64,000 bases of DNA from contig NC_091262.1 of assembly GCF_042477335.2 (NCBI RefSeq), positions 14,280,001-14,344,000 of the forward strand, read 5' to 3'. The notes below the pieces were generated by a model. That model was not told the origin of the DNA, did no database searches, and was given only the letters and a program-made list of their open reading frames with translations. This document shows, in pieces, positions 1 to 11,530 of this stretch; position 1 is the stretch's first letter, and each line of letters starts with the position of its first letter. A program made the position numbers and the translations under genes. The DNA is from Ovis canadensis. Taxonomy: Eukaryota; Chordata; Mammalia; Artiodactyla; Bovidae.

Positions 1-252
1 CTTGTCTTTTTCAATCTTCTATCAATTATAAAAAAATGGTCTTCTAGAAACTCATGCAAGGTAATTAAGAGTTTTTCTTCATATTCTTTTATATTAAATA
101 TTGTTTTCAGCTTATTAAAGTTTCTCAACTCAGAAAAATATGTCACTATGTGATATTTCATTGTTGAGTTAATTAAAGGATTCCAGTATCTGTTGCTGTA
201 TATCCAATCACTGTTTTAACTTTTATCTTTTCATTTTTTGAATAGTAGACAT
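1..252. other. AT-rich upstream sequence, nothing recognised
   Basis: Short AT-rich stretch before the first SINE. I see no gene, RNA or repeat that I can name. Confidence 0.5.
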
Positions 253-262
253 TACCATTGCT

Positions 263-534
263 GCTGCTGCTGCTAAGTCACTTCAGTTGTGTCCGACTCT
301 GTGTGACCCCATAGATGGCAGCCCACCAGGCTCCCCCGTCCCTGGGATTCTCCAGGCAAGAACACTGGAGTGGGTTGCCATTTCCTTCTCTAGTGCATGA
401 AAGTGAAAAGGGAAAGGGAAGTCTCTCAGTCATGTCCGACTCTCAGAGACCCCATGGACTGCAGCCTACTAGGCCCTCCGTCCATGGGATTTTCCGGGCA
501 GGAGTACTGGAGTGGGGTGCCATTGCCTTCTCCA
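263..534 (-). mobile_element. Bov-A2 SINE with target-site duplication
   Basis: A dimeric Bov-A2 element in antisense orientation, starting at the GCTGCT run and ending CATTGCCTTCTCC. It is flanked by the 10-base duplication TACCATTGCT at 253-262 and 535-544, which makes the boundaries secure. Confidence 0.95.
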
Positions 535-807
535 TACCATTGCTAGATCATGCCTTAATTTTTGGAATCTTGCCTAATATTACCAGGCAGAACAGCTTCA
601 TTCAGTGGAATAGTAGGAGTTTCTTTCTGACATTGACTAAATCCAGTGGTGGTGAAATATTTTACTTACATAATTTGTAATAACTGAGCATTTGAATCAG
701 TGAATGTCTCAGTTCCAATAAGTGATAGTTTATTCTGACATTTTCCCATATTATTTCTTCACATTCTTTAATAAGTTCTTCAGCATCTGTAGTATCTTCC
801 ACATCTA

Positions 808-903
808 TGTGCTTAGTCACTCAGTCATGTCTGACTCTTTGAAACCCCATGACTCCTGTCCTTTGGATCCTCAGGCAAGAATAGTTAGGTGGGCAATCCA
901 CTC
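808..903 (-). mobile_element. Bov-tA SINE fragment
   Basis: The 3' part of a Bov-tA SINE in antisense orientation (TGCTTAGTCACTCAGTCATG ... AGGCAAGAATA), considerably diverged. Similar words (CATCTGTAGTA) on both sides may be its target duplication. Confidence 0.85.
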
Positions 904-1239
904 CACATCTGTAGTACAGTCTGTTTCTATATCTTGTTGATTCAGTGCCTTGAGCTTGTGATTTTCTTAACCTTACGATAATTTTAAAAAGGTCTGTGAT
1001 CTTGGGCAAGTCCTTCAAGCATCTGAGCATCAGTTTTGTTATCACTTTATTCAAAAAATGTACTAGAGAATAAATGGTACTTGAAGGGAAGCCTTCAAGT
1101 TAATTGGTTTCCCCAGTTCCCCACCCCTTTGTCTTGCCCTCCCAACCAGTGGGTTTCTGGAGCTGTCATTGACGCAGAAGCTATAGAAGAACGGTACTTG
1201 GAAGAAAAAAAAAAGAATGACACTTGAGGCCTGACTGGA

Positions 1240-2010
1240 CTTTGAGTATTAAGGTTTGTATACGCAATTCCAACATGTGGGAAAATTTCCCCTACAACCA
1301 CCAAGCAATTGTCTGATACCAGATAGCAATTGTCTGACACCAGACACTGAAATTCAACTCAAATCTGACGTTATCCAACCAGAGATAGTATCAGATTTCA
1401 CAGGTTAAGGGCTCAGCCCTAGAAACTGCCCCTCTTGCTTCAGATATCAATTGCAAGTTCAGGTTATCTCCTGTTTCTCTGACCAACTGGCTAAAAATCA
1501 GAGCTTCCTATGACCACTTGGATTCAATTAATTTGTTAGAATGGCTCACAGGACTTAGAAAACTGTTTTACTCACTGTATTACCAGGTTATTACAAAGCA
1601 CATTAAAAGTTAGGAATCAGCAGCAGCAAGAACAGATACCGAGTGCAAGGTCCTGATCAAAGGGACTCCATCCCTGTGGAGAGTGGGCCCAGCACTGTGG
1701 TGTATGAAATATTTCTAGTTCACAAACCTAGAAGTTCTCCAAACCCCATCCTTTTGTTTTTAATGGAATCTTCATTACCTAGGTACAGTTTATTAAATCT
1801 GGGGATGGGATTGAAAGTGCCACCTTCCTAATCACTTGCTTATCTTGGCAACCAAGCCAGCCCTCATTCTTCCCTACCTTCTAAAATCACCTTATTAGCA
1901 TAACAAAAAATACCATTTTTACTCTCAGCACAAGAAATTGCAAGGGTTTTAGGAGCTCTACGCCAGAAAAAGGGAGATATATGTATCTTATTCTAAGTTG
2001 CAATATCACA
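1240..2010 (-). mobile_element. Old LTR (endogenous retrovirus fossil)
   Basis: Contains phrases typical of old mammalian LTRs read in antisense (GAATGGCTCACAGGACT, TTAGCATAACAAAAAATACC, TTTAGGAGCTCTACGCC). No internal coding region accompanies it, so it is probably solo. The subfamily is not resolved; divergence suggests it predates ruminants. Confidence 0.6.
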
Positions 2011-2029
2011 AGTATCCAGTTCCGTAGTG

Positions 2030-2405
2030 TTGCAGGAAAAAAGAGTAGTACTAGAGAGCACAATCACATCCCAGGTTACGTCTGAGTCCCTGGGACAGCC
2101 GCCAAATGTGGGTTCTGGGCTCTTACAGGAAAGAATTCAAGAGTGAGCCACAGTAGGGGAAAAGAAGATTTATTCAGGGAGATAAACACTCCATAGACAG
2201 AGTGTGGACCATCTTCGAAGGCAAGAGTCACCAGGGTATGACGTTATGGGGCTATTAGTTTTTATAGGGTTGGGTAATTTTGTAGGCTAATGAGTAAGAG
2301 GATTATCCTAACTATCTGGGGGAAGGGATGGGGATTTCTAGAAATTGGGGCACGATCCACTTTTTGGCCTTTTATAGTGTTGACTAAAAAAGATGCACAA
2401 TGTGA
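2030..2405 (-). mobile_element. LTR-like fossil, left part
   Basis: A sequence such as GAAAGAATTCAAGAGTGAGC followed by TTTATTCAGG and a TTTTTATAGGGTTGGG stretch resembles a ruminant ERV LTR in antisense. It ends where the inverted L1 begins. The 3690-3905 region beyond that L1 may be the other part of the same element. Broken; family tentative. Confidence 0.45.
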
Positions 2406-2409
2406 GAGT

Positions 2410-3690
2410 TGCAAGTTTTGTTTGTCTTAATGTTTAATTGATTGATGATTGCTTCACACTATTGCTTTGATTTCTGTCATACATCAATATGAATGAATCA
2501 TAGGTGTATACATGTGCCCTCCCTCTTGAATATCCCTCCCACCTCACTCCCATTCCCACCCCTCTAGGTTACTATAGAGTCCCGGTTTGAGTTCTCTGAG
2601 TCATATAGCAAATTCCCATTGGCTATCTATTTACATATGTTAGTGTATATGCATCCATGCTATTCTCTTCATTTGTTTCACCCTCTCCCTCATTTCCCCC
2701 ACCCTTGTCCATAAGTCTGTTCTCTATGTCTGTGTCTCCATTGCTGCTCTCTGAAAAGTTTTGTCAGTAACATCCATCTGGATTCCAAATACATGCATGA
2801 TACTTCATGATATGATACTTCTTTTCTCTTTCTGACTTACTTCACTCTGTATAATAGGCTGTAGGTTCATGCACCTCGTTAGAACTGACTCAAGTGTGTT
2901 CATTTTTATGGCTGAGTACTATTTCATTGTATATATATATGTACCACGTCTTCTTTATCCAGTCATCTTCCAGGCCTTGGCTATTCTAAATAGTGTTGCA
3001 AAGATACCCCAGTGTATCTTTTTCAGTTTGGTTTCTTCAGGGTATATGCCTAGAAGTTTAATTGCTGGGTCATATGGTTTTATTTATAGTTTTTTAAGGA
3101 ATCTCCATACTGTCTTCCATAGTGACTATATCAATTTACATTCCCACCAGCAGTGTAGGAGGGTTCCTTTTTCGCCGTACCCTCTCCAGCACTTGCTGTT
3201 TGTGGATTTTTTGGTTATGGTCATTCTGTCTGGTGCAAGGATTCTTTAATATATGCAGATCAATCCGTGTGATACACCATATTAACAACTTGAAAGATAA
3301 AAACCATACGATAATTTCAATAGATGCAGAAAAAGCTTTTGAAAGAATTCAGCACCCATTTATGATAAAAGCTCTTCAAAAACAAAAAATTGGCATAGAA
3401 GGAACCTACTTTACCATAATAAAAGCCATTTACAACAAGCCCAGAGAAAACATTACCCTAAACTGTGAAAAACCGAAAACATTCCCTCTAAGATCAGGAA
3501 TAAGACAAGGGTACCCACTCTCACCACTATTGTTCAATATAGTTTTAGAAGTGCTAGCTGTGGCAATCAGAGAAGAGAAAGAAATAAGAGGAATCCAGAC
3601 TGAAAAGGAAGAAGTACAACTCTCACTATTTGCAGATGATATGATATTTTACTTAGAAAACCCTACAGATACTATCAGAAAATTGTGTTA
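2410..3690 (-). mobile_element. Ruminant L1 with inverted 5' segment
   Basis: 2410-3240 is the 3' UTR and the end of ORF2 of a ruminant L1 on the minus strand. From 3241 to 3690 the orientation switches, and the + strand encodes the L1 reverse transcriptase from [19 protein letters not shown] to a [14 protein letters not shown] motif. This arrangement is the usual product of twin priming. The fragment carries the YADD-type active site (FADD) but no complete ORF. Confidence 0.88.
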
Positions 3691-3905
3691 AATTTCGTTT
3701 GGGCTGAAATGAGGACCGCAGCCTAGGAGGCAACACCTCAGATACCTCTGAGAGACTGCTTCAAAGAGGCAGTGGAAAGAAAGTCAATATATAAGGTTTT
3801 GGTGAAGGTAGAGTTCAATACAATTAAGACCTCATTTTACAAAAGTTTTTTTCTGCTAGTCACAAGGATCTGATGTTATCATGAAGAGAATTAGTGCTTT
3901 TCTAG
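3691..3905. mobile_element. LTR-like fossil, right part
   Basis: A sequence like CAGATACCTCTGAGAGACTG and AATATATAAGGTTTTGGTGA recalls a ruminant LTR. It may be continuous with 2030-2405, the L1 having inserted between them. Tentative. Confidence 0.35.
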
Positions 3906-3910
3906 ATATC

Positions 3911-5166
3911 AGTCAGTTCAGCTGTGCAGTTGTGTCTGACTCTTTATGACTCCATGTACTGCAGCACGCCAGGTTTCCCTGTCCATCACCAACTCCCGGA
4001 GCTTGCTCAAACTCATGTTCATTGAGTCAGTGATGCCACTCAACCATCTTATTCTCTGTCATCCCCTTCTCCTGCCTTTAATGTTTTCCAGCATCAGGGT
4101 CTCTTCCAGTGAGTCACGTCTTTGCATCAGGTGGCCAAATTACTGAAGTTTCAGCTTCAGCATCAGTCCTGCCAATGAATATTCAGAACTGATCTTCTTT
4201 AGGATGGACTGGTTGGATCTCCTTGCAGTTCAAGGGACTCTCAGGAGTCTTCTCCAACACCACAGTTCAGAAGCATCAATTCTTCGGTGCTCAGCTTTCT
4301 TTACAGTTCAACTCTCTCATCCATACATGACTACTGGAAAACCAAAGCTTTGACTAGAAGAACCTTTGTTGGCAGAGTGACGTCTTTGCTTTTTAATATT
4401 CTGTCTAGGTTGGTCATAGCTTTACTTCTAAGGAGCAAGCATCTTTTGATTTCACAGCTGCAGTCACCACCTGCAAAGATTTTGGAGCCAAAAATATAAA
4501 GTCTGTCACTGTTTCCATTGTTTACCCACCTATTTGTCATGAAGAGATGGGACCAGATGCCATGATCTTAGTTTTCTGAATGTTGAGTTTTAAACCAACT
4601 TTTTACTCTCCTCTTTCACTTTCATCAAGAGATTCTTTAGTTCTTCTTGACTTTCTGCCATAAGGGTGGTGTCATCTGTATATGTGATGTTATTGATATT
4701 TCTCCTGGCAATCTTGAGTCCAGCTTGCACTTCATCCAACCTGGCATTGCTCATGATGTACTCTGCATATAAGTTAAATAAACAGTGTGACAATATATTG
4801 CCTTGACTTACTCCTTTCCCAATTTGGAACAAGTCTGTTTTTCCATGTCTAGTTCTAACTGTTGCTTCTTGACCTGCATACAGATTTCTCAAGAGGCAGG
4901 TCAGGTGGTCTGGTATTTCCATCTCTTTCAGTATTTTCCAGAATTTGTTGTGATCCACATAGTCAAAGGCTTTGGCATAGTCAATAAAGCAGAAGTAGAT
5001 GTTTTTCTGGAACCCTCTTTTTTTTTTCCTTTTTATTTAAAATTTTATTTTTACTTTATTTTACTTTACAATACTGTATTGGTTTTGCCATACATTGACA
5101 TGAATCCGCCACGGAACTCTTTGTTTTTCTATGATCCAACAGATGTTGGCAATTTGATCTCTGGTT
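3911..5166 (-). mobile_element. BovB LINE, 5'-truncated, interrupted by L1
   Basis: The 3' half of BovB in antisense. The minus strand at 4958-4590 encodes reverse transcriptase sequence (MDHNKFWKILKEMEIPDHLT ... YTDDTTLMAE), including the YxDD catalytic motif as YTDD. 5021-5112 is an L1 insertion; BovB resumes with CAACAGATGTTGGCAATTTG. Many differences from other copies show it is old. Confidence 0.93.
5021..5112 (-). mobile_element. Short L1 3' end nested in BovB
   Basis: A poly(T) run followed by the end of the ruminant L1 3' UTR (TTTACAATACTGTATTGGTT ... CATGAATCCGCCAC), antisense. BovB sequence flanks both sides, with an imperfect duplication (GGAACCCTCTTT at 5009-5020; GGAACTCTTTG from 5113). 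Confidence 0.85.
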
Positions 5167-5529
5167 CAGTGCAATGGTATCTGAAAATTTGCCCCAAATA
5201 AGGTTAGGTATTAGAAAGCTCATTTTGCTTTTGAGAAAAGTATACTATGGATATGCATTCTTTGGGACTAAGGCAAAGATATAGTATAAATTTTGTGGCT
5301 TATATTCTTTCTCCCTTTTGCACTCTTCCTGCTCTTTCCCATTCAAGATTCTCATCAGTGGACTCTAAGTTGTGTCATTAATGAACCACTTGCTGAAAGA
5401 TACATTTACTTATATTCTATGATTTTGTGTAAAACATCTCTAAGAATTAGGTACAGCTTAATATGCCTTTTGGCATCAAGATCTGGGAAGCTGAGTTTGG
5501 TGCCTTATAAACTAAAACTTCCTGGAGGA
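5167..5529. other. Upstream unique sequence, nothing recognised
   Basis: No gene or named repeat seen between the BovB and the Bov-tA. Open frames here are short and lack similarity to known proteins. Confidence 0.5.
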
Positions 5530-5648
5530 AGGGATGGAAGCCCACTCCAGTATTCTTTCCTGAAGAATCCCATGGACAGAGGAACCTGGCAGGCTATGGT
5601 CCACAGGGTCGCAAAGAGTCAGACATGACTGAAATTACTTAGCACAGC
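5530..5648 (+). mobile_element. Bov-tA SINE, 5'-truncated
   Basis: Sense Bov-tA 3' part: GGAAGCCCACTCCAGTATTC ... CGCAAAGAGTCAGACATGAC. It lacks the tRNA-derived head. Confidence 0.92.
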
Positions 5649-6029
5649 CCAGCGCAAAATTTCAGGAGCTCTGATTCTTGATATCTGCTAAGAATGCAGT
5701 GCTGAAAATGTGAAAGTGTTGGGAATCAGTGTCTCAATGGACGGGAGACAAATTTGCTGATAGTACAAGTTTGGACCAATGGAGTAATGATGGTTGGTGC
5801 CACAGTAGTAGAGACCAAAGAAATATATTACTTATTTTAAATTATCAACAGAATTTACTGTTGATGTAAAAATTATTTAAGTATATTTTTCAAATAACTT
5901 ATAAACCAATTAACAGAATCAAACAATTTCCCTGGAAAACTATAATATATAGACATTTTGGGTATTTTTTTTTTTTAATTTGTGTCTGGGCTTTTCATGA
6001 ATCTAATAATTTGCTTACTCATCATAGTG

Positions 6030-6390
6030 CTTTGTACTATTTTTTTTTACTGTAATAAAATTCATGTTAAATAAAACTTACCATTTTAAATGTACAGCTC
6101 AGTGGCACTGTATGTCACACTGTTCTGCAACCATCCACCATACATCTCCAGAACTCATTTCATTTTGAATGACTAAAACAGTACCCACTAAACAACAGTT
6201 CCCCATTTCTCCCTATTCCCAGCCCCTACCAATGACCATTCTACTTTATGTCTCTATGAATCTGACTACTCCAGGTATCTCATGTAAGTAGAATCATATA
6301 ATATTTGTCCTTTGCTGTCTGCCATAGTTCATTCACATAACGCCCTGAAATTTCATCCATGTTGTTGCTATATGTCAGCCTGATGGTTTC
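6030..6390 (-). mobile_element. Old L1 3' end (L1M-like)
   Basis: Antisense L1 3' end with the common words ACCATTTTAAATGTACAGCT, CAACCATCCACCATACATCT and ACTCCAGGTATCTCATGTAA. Divergence indicates a pre-ruminant insertion. Confidence 0.75.
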
Positions 6391-6479
6391 ATTTACATAA
6401 ATTGGAAAAGGAAGATTGTTAATCACACTATTCTGACTAGGAATTCCTGACAACTTTTGTGATAAAAGTGACTAAGATA

Positions 6480-7215
6480 AAGATCAGCAAACTTTTTCTC
6501 TAAAGGGCCAATTTGTTGGACAAATAAAAATTTATTTTTAGAAATTGACTCATGTGAGTCAATGGCAAATCCAAAATCTGCAGGGTAAGCCAGCAGGTTG
6601 GGAACCCAGGAAGTGTTGAATGTACAGAAAGAGTCCAAAGGCCATCTGCTGGCAGAATTCTATCTTTCTTTGGGGACCTCAGTCTGCTTTTGCTTAAGAC
6701 CTTCAACTGATTGAATGAGACTTACCTACATTATGGGAATAATCTGCTTTGCTCTAAGTCTACTGATTTAAATGTTAATCCCATCTGAAGAATATCTCCA
6801 CAGCAACAAACAGATGATGTTTGACCAAATATCTGAGTACTATATCCTAGTCAGAAGAAGGCAATGGCAACCCACTCCAGTACTCTTGCCTGGAAAATCC
6901 CATGGATGGAGGAGCCTGGTAGGCTGCAGGCCATGGGGTCACTAAGAGTCAGACACACTTGAATGACTTCACTTTCACTTTTCACTTTCATGCATTGGAG
7001 AAGGAAATGGCAACCCACTCCAGTGTTCTTGCCTGGAGAATCCCAGGGATGGGGGAGCCTGGTGGGCTGCCGTCTCTGGGGTCACACAGAGTCAAACATG
7101 ACTGAAGCGATTTAGCAGCAGCAGCAGCATGTCCTAGTCAATTTGACACATAAAATTACCATCACAGTCAGATAGTAAATATTTCTGGTTTTGTGGACCA
7201 AATAGTTTCTGCTGT
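6480..7215 (+). mobile_element. Old hAT-like DNA transposon remnants, split by a SINE
   Basis: AGCAAACTTTTTCTCTAAAG (from about 6487) and CAGATAGTAAATATTTCTGG (from about 7168) resemble successive parts of a mammalian non-autonomous hAT element. The space between holds unrelated sequence and the Bov-A2 at 6854-7131. Low confidence. Confidence 0.4.
6854..7131 (+). mobile_element. Bov-A2 SINE with target-site duplication
   Basis: Sense dimeric Bov-A2 ending in a GCAGCAGCAGC tail. TCCTAGTCA is duplicated at 6845-6853 and 7132-7140. Confidence 0.95.
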
Positions 7216-7299
7216 TTAGTGCAGGAAGAAGCTCTCCTCAACCCTGTCCTGGCAGGGTTTGAAAACTGAACTTACAAAGACAACCAAATTTATTTATGA

Positions 7300-7421
7300 C
7301 TTTTTCTTTTGCCAGCTCTGGGTGGCTGGTGGGATCCTAGTTCCCCAACCAAGGATCACACCCTGGATCCTCAGCAGTGAACACATGGAGTCCTAACCAC
7401 TGAACCACTGAGGAATTCCCC
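7300..7421 (-). mobile_element. CHR-type SINE
   Basis: Antisense CHR SINE of Cetartiodactyla: GGTGGGATCCTAGTTCCCCA, then ACCACTGAACCACTGAGGAA and TTCCC. Confidence 0.85.
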
Positions 7422-7834
7422 ATACAGATTTAGTTAATGTGAGTTGTATGTGACATAGGAGCCTTTGTTCCTAAGGAAAATTCTAAATTCTATACAATTC
7501 TAAATTCCTATAGAAACAGACCTTGATTATTTTAATGCCAAGTTTGTACAAAAATGTCAGAGAGGATGAGCTTAGTGAATAAAACTGAATGAAATTTATT
7601 ATGGTAATTTCTTATTCCTTTTGGCATCCTTTTGTCTTTCAAAATAAAAATGATCCTTCCCCCTGGGTATATAACGGGCACCTCTCATGGGAGATTCTTA
7701 TGACTCATCTTAGAGGAAGTTTGGGAGAAGATCACAATGACCTTCCTGCCTTCCTGCCTCTTCTATTTCCTCCTAACCTTCAGCTTAAAATATTCAATGA
7801 AGCATGTGTTGAGGTGCATGCATGAGTGTGTGCG

Positions 7835-8046
7835 GGTGTGCTCAGTCCTGTCCAACTCCTTTGTGACCTCATGGACTGTAGCTTGCCAGGCTCCTGTGTC
7901 CATGAAATTCTGAGGCAAGAATACTGGAGCAGTTTGCCATTTTCTTCTCCAGGGGATCTTCCTGAGTTAGGGATGGAACCCATGTCTCTTGAGTCTCCTA
8001 CATTGGTAGGGGAGTTCTTCACCACCTGAATCACTGGGGAAGCCCC
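7835..8046 (-). mobile_element. Bov-tA SINE
   Basis: Antisense Bov-tA, nearly full length, from TGTGCTCAGTCCTGTCCAAC to the tRNA-derived head ACTGGGGAAGCCCC. Confidence 0.93.
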
Positions 8047-8058
8047 AATGTTGGGGAT

Positions 8059-8259
8059 ATGTGTGTTAGTCCCTCAGTAGTGTGTGACTCTTTTCGACCT
8101 GATGGACTGTAGCGCACCAGGCACCTCTGTCCTTGGGATTTCCAGGCAAGAATACTGGAATGAGTCACCATTCCCTTCTCCAAGGGATGATCCCAACCTA
8201 GGGATTGAACCCAGGCCTCCCACCCTGCAGGAAGATTCTTTACCATCTGAGCCACCAGA
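8059..8259 (-). mobile_element. Bov-tA SINE, second of a tandem pair
   Basis: Antisense Bov-tA directly following the previous one, from TGTGTTAGTCCCTCAGTAGT to CATCTGAGCCACCAG. Differences between the two show separate insertions rather than a recent duplication. Confidence 0.92.
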
Positions 8260-8446
8260 TGCAGTATGCCTTTAACCCCATCAGTTGTAACTACTCAGCT
8301 CTGCAGTTGTAACCACAGATAATATGTAAGCAAATGTACAAAGCTATTGTGAGATAACAGAAAAAAAAATCATATGCCAGTCTCTGCTCCTAGTTCCTGC
8401 CACAGAGCTCCTAAAACCTTATAAATTCCTAAGTAATAAGAACACT

Positions 8447-9125
8447 TGTCTTAAAACTCAACATTCAAAAAACTAAGATCACGGCATCCAGTCCCATCAC
8501 TTCATGGCAAATAATGGGGAAACAGTGGAAACAGTGACAGACTTTATTCTCTTGGGATCCAAAATCACTGCAGATGGTGACTGCAGCCATGAAATTAAAA
8601 CACGCTTCCTCCTCGGAAGAAAAGCTTTGACCAACCTAGACAGCATATTAAAAAGCAGAGACATTACTTTGCCAACAGAGGTCTATCTAGTCAAAGCTAC
8701 GGTTTTTCCAGTAGTCATGTATGAATGTGAGAACTGGACTATAAAGAAGGCTGAGTGCCGAGGAATTGACGCTTTTGAACTATGGTGTTGGAGAAGACTC
8801 TTGAGAGTCCCTTGGACTGCAAGGAGATCAAACCAGTCAATCCTAAAGGAAATAAACCCTGAATATTCACTGGAAGGACTGATGCTGAAGCTCCAACACT
8901 TTGGCCACCTTATGTGAAGAACTCACTCATTGGAAAAGACCCTGATCCTGGGAAAGATTGAAGGCAGGAAGAGCAGGGGGACGACAGAGGATAAGATGGT
9001 GGGATGGCATCACCAACTCGATGGACAGGAGTTTGGGCAAGTTCCAGGAGATGGTGAAGGACAGGGTAGCCTGGTGTGCTGCAGTCCATGGGGTCTCAGA
9101 GTTGAACACAACTGAGTGACTGAAC
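8447..9125 (+). mobile_element. BovB LINE, 5'-truncated, with target-site duplication
   Basis: Sense BovB 3' end. 8504-8914 encodes the ORF2 C-terminal region (TDFILLGSKITADGDCSHEI ... RVPWTARRSNQSILKEINPE). It is bounded by AATAAGAACACT at 8435-8446 and 9126-9137. The frame is short and ends early, so it is not active. Confidence 0.95.
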
Positions 9126-9149
9126 AATAAGAACACTAGGGGTATCTCT

Positions 9150-10400
9150 GGTTCTAATATTTGTCTTTGACCTCATCCTTGATACAAGGCTCCTAAATCT
9201 TTTGTAAGTTGCTATGTGAGAAGAATATTTGGAGCATCTTCTGTTCTAATGAGGTGACTGGGTGGGCTACTGGGTGACTCTTGAACATCAGAAAGACCAA
9301 GCCATGCTTAGAAGCCTGGAATTTTTCAGTCCCACCCCTCACTTCTCTAGAGAGGAGAGAGGGGCTGTAAATGGAGTTAATAATTGAACATGCCTATATG
9401 AAGAAGGCTCCACAAAAATTGCCAAAGTACGACGTTTGGCAAAGTTGTAGATTGGTGAACTATCTGTGTACTGGGAGGACTTTGATGCACCCCAGTCAAT
9501 CCTCCCAGACCTCACCCTAAGTATCTCTTCAGGCTGTTCAGCTGTATCATTTATCATATCTTTAATAAACTAGGAAATGTAGGTAAAGGTTTCCCTAAAT
9601 TCTGTGAGTTGCTCTAGCAAATAAATTGAGGAGATCATAGGAGCCTCCAAACCACAGAAGTGTTGACTGAGGGGAAAAAAGCACAACCTAAAAGTTGATA
9701 ATTCTGTTTTATTTGGCAGATTTTCTGAGGACTGAAACCCATAAAATAATCCCTCAGTCCTGAGGGACTGTTTCCCAGAGGTAAAGAAGGAGCCAAGATA
9801 TTTAGGAGCTTTTGCAAAAAACAACCAACCAACCCCCCACTCCACAACCAGGTGGTGGAAACATTGAAAGTCTGCTGTTAATTAGAGAAAAACCAGATAT
9901 CTCAAGTTAATGAACTTAACACTTTTTCTGTGTTTTGGAAGATGCAGGAGCCTGGGCTCATTGAAATCATTCCTTTGATGTGCACCTTAACCATATAGGG
10001 TCAACATCCTGTTTTTCTCCATCCTGAATCCCCTCCGGTGCATAGCTGGGGGTGGCTACAGAGCCTGATGGCTTGATGGTGGCAGCATCCTTTGTTTACT
10101 GCTATGGCAGGGTACATTCTTTGTCTGCAGAAGTTATGGATAACCTGGGGAGTATTCTTGCACTTGGCATCTGATGCCGGGTAGGAGCAGTCTTGTAGAA
10201 GTGAGCTGTGGGCTCTGACCTGTGTTATCTGACACTATATCCAGGCAGATAATATTAGAATTGAGTTAAATTGTACAACATCCAGCTGGTATATGGATAA
10301 TTACTTGGTTTAGAGAAATCCCAACACATATTTGGTGATGGAAATGTCAGAAGTGAAGTATTCTATGTGAGTGTGATAGTTGTGTAAGGCTAAAGGGGAA
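9150..10400 (+). mobile_element. Old LTR-type fossil (endogenous retrovirus)
   Basis: Sense LTR features: a GAGGAGAGAGGGGCTGTAAA region, CTTTAATAAACTAGG near 9560 as a poly(A) signal, GTTGCTCTAGCAAATAAATT, and CAGAATT-type sequence near 10255 (ATTAGAATTGAGTTAAATTG). Boundaries are approximate and the middle (9650-10200) is uncertain. Broken and old; no viral genes seen. Confidence 0.55.
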
Positions 10401-10896
10401 ACACACAGCAGTTTGGGACCTGGATTTTTCCTTACTTGGGAAAAGTCTGGGTTTTTCTATTCAGCTATGTTCTACATGCACTTTATTCCTGAATACTGAA
10501 ATTTGAACTTCATATAATTTTTGTATCACAAAATATTATTTCTTTCGATTCCTTCCTAACCATTAAAAAATGCATAAGCTGTAGGTGGGATGTGATGTGG
10601 TTCTTTGACCGTCTAGAGAATTCTTGCCCCCCAAATCTGGAGACATAGTGAGAATGTATATACAATCTGTGGGTGGAAGAGTATCTTTTTATTATGCGTG
10701 TTTTGTTTCTAAACAAGTAGGTACTTTCTTCCCCTGATCAGCCTCTTCCTGAATTGGTCCTGGGACTTTCCAAGAAGGCTGCTAATAGGAGAATCTCCCT
10801 CCTGCTGTTCCCAAGGTGGGGGAGGGGCCCTGCAGCAAAGATTTCTCTCTCCTGTTGAGCTTGTGAACCAATTGTGCCTGTAGTGAAAGACTGCCA
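10401..10896. other. Unique sequence, nothing recognised
   Basis: No gene or repeat that I can name. Short opposite-strand frames are not supported. Confidence 0.5.
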
Positions 10897-10907
10897 CCCA
10901 GTGCCTT

Positions 10908-11137
10908 CAGTTCAGTTCAGTCGCTCAGTCGTGTCTGATTCTTTGTGACCCCACGGACTGCAGCACGCCAGGCTTCCCTGTCCATCATCAACTCCTGGAG
11001 CCTACTCAAACTCATGTCCATCATGTCGGTGATGCCATCCATCCAAACATTTCATCCTCTGTTGTCCCCTTCAGTTCAGTTCAGTTGCTCAGTCGTGTCT
11101 GACTCTTTGAGACCCCAAGAGTACTCCAGGCCTCCCT
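10908..11137 (-). mobile_element. BovB/Bov-A 3' end, rearranged, with target-site duplication
   Basis: Antisense BovB 3' end (10908-11069) followed by a second start of the same end (11070-11137, again TTCAGTTCAGTTCAGTTGCT). CCCAGTGCCTT is duplicated at 10897-10907 and 11138-11148, so the whole unit arrived as one insertion or was duplicated inside it. Confidence 0.88.
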
Positions 11138-11317
11138 CCCAGTGCCTTAAGTAAGAATAAGAAGGCAGTTTTGGGTTTTTGTGTTGTTTTCTCTTTTCAC
11201 CCAGCTTTCTGCTTGGGTTCTCATATGTGGATTTGTGCACATCGGTTGTGGAATTAAAATTATAATGAACAGAGTCATTACCCCTACAAGATGGTTAGGC
11301 CATTACAGATGGTTAAG

Positions 11318-11530
11318 AGTAGAGGTTAAGAGCACAGGTATTGGAGCCAGGGTGCTGGGCTTGAATCTGAGCTCAACCACCTATGAGCTGTGTGACTTTG
11401 AGTGTCGATTTTTACTGCTCTGTGTCTCAATTTCCTAACCTGTAAAAGAGATGGAGATTCGAAATAAGTTATATGGTTGTTATTTGAACTAGTGTTAAAG
11501 TACCTGGAAGATACTTCATAATGATTGGGT
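11318..11530 (+). mobile_element. MIR SINE
   Basis: Sense MIR: GTTAAGAGCACAGGTATTGG, then ACCTATGAGCTGTGTGACTT and TCAATTTCCTAACCTGTAAA. An ancient mammal-wide element. Confidence 0.9.

Noticed and set aside
8504-8917. 137-residue open frame
   Set aside because: BovB ORF2 C-terminal region inside a 5'-truncated LINE, not a host gene.
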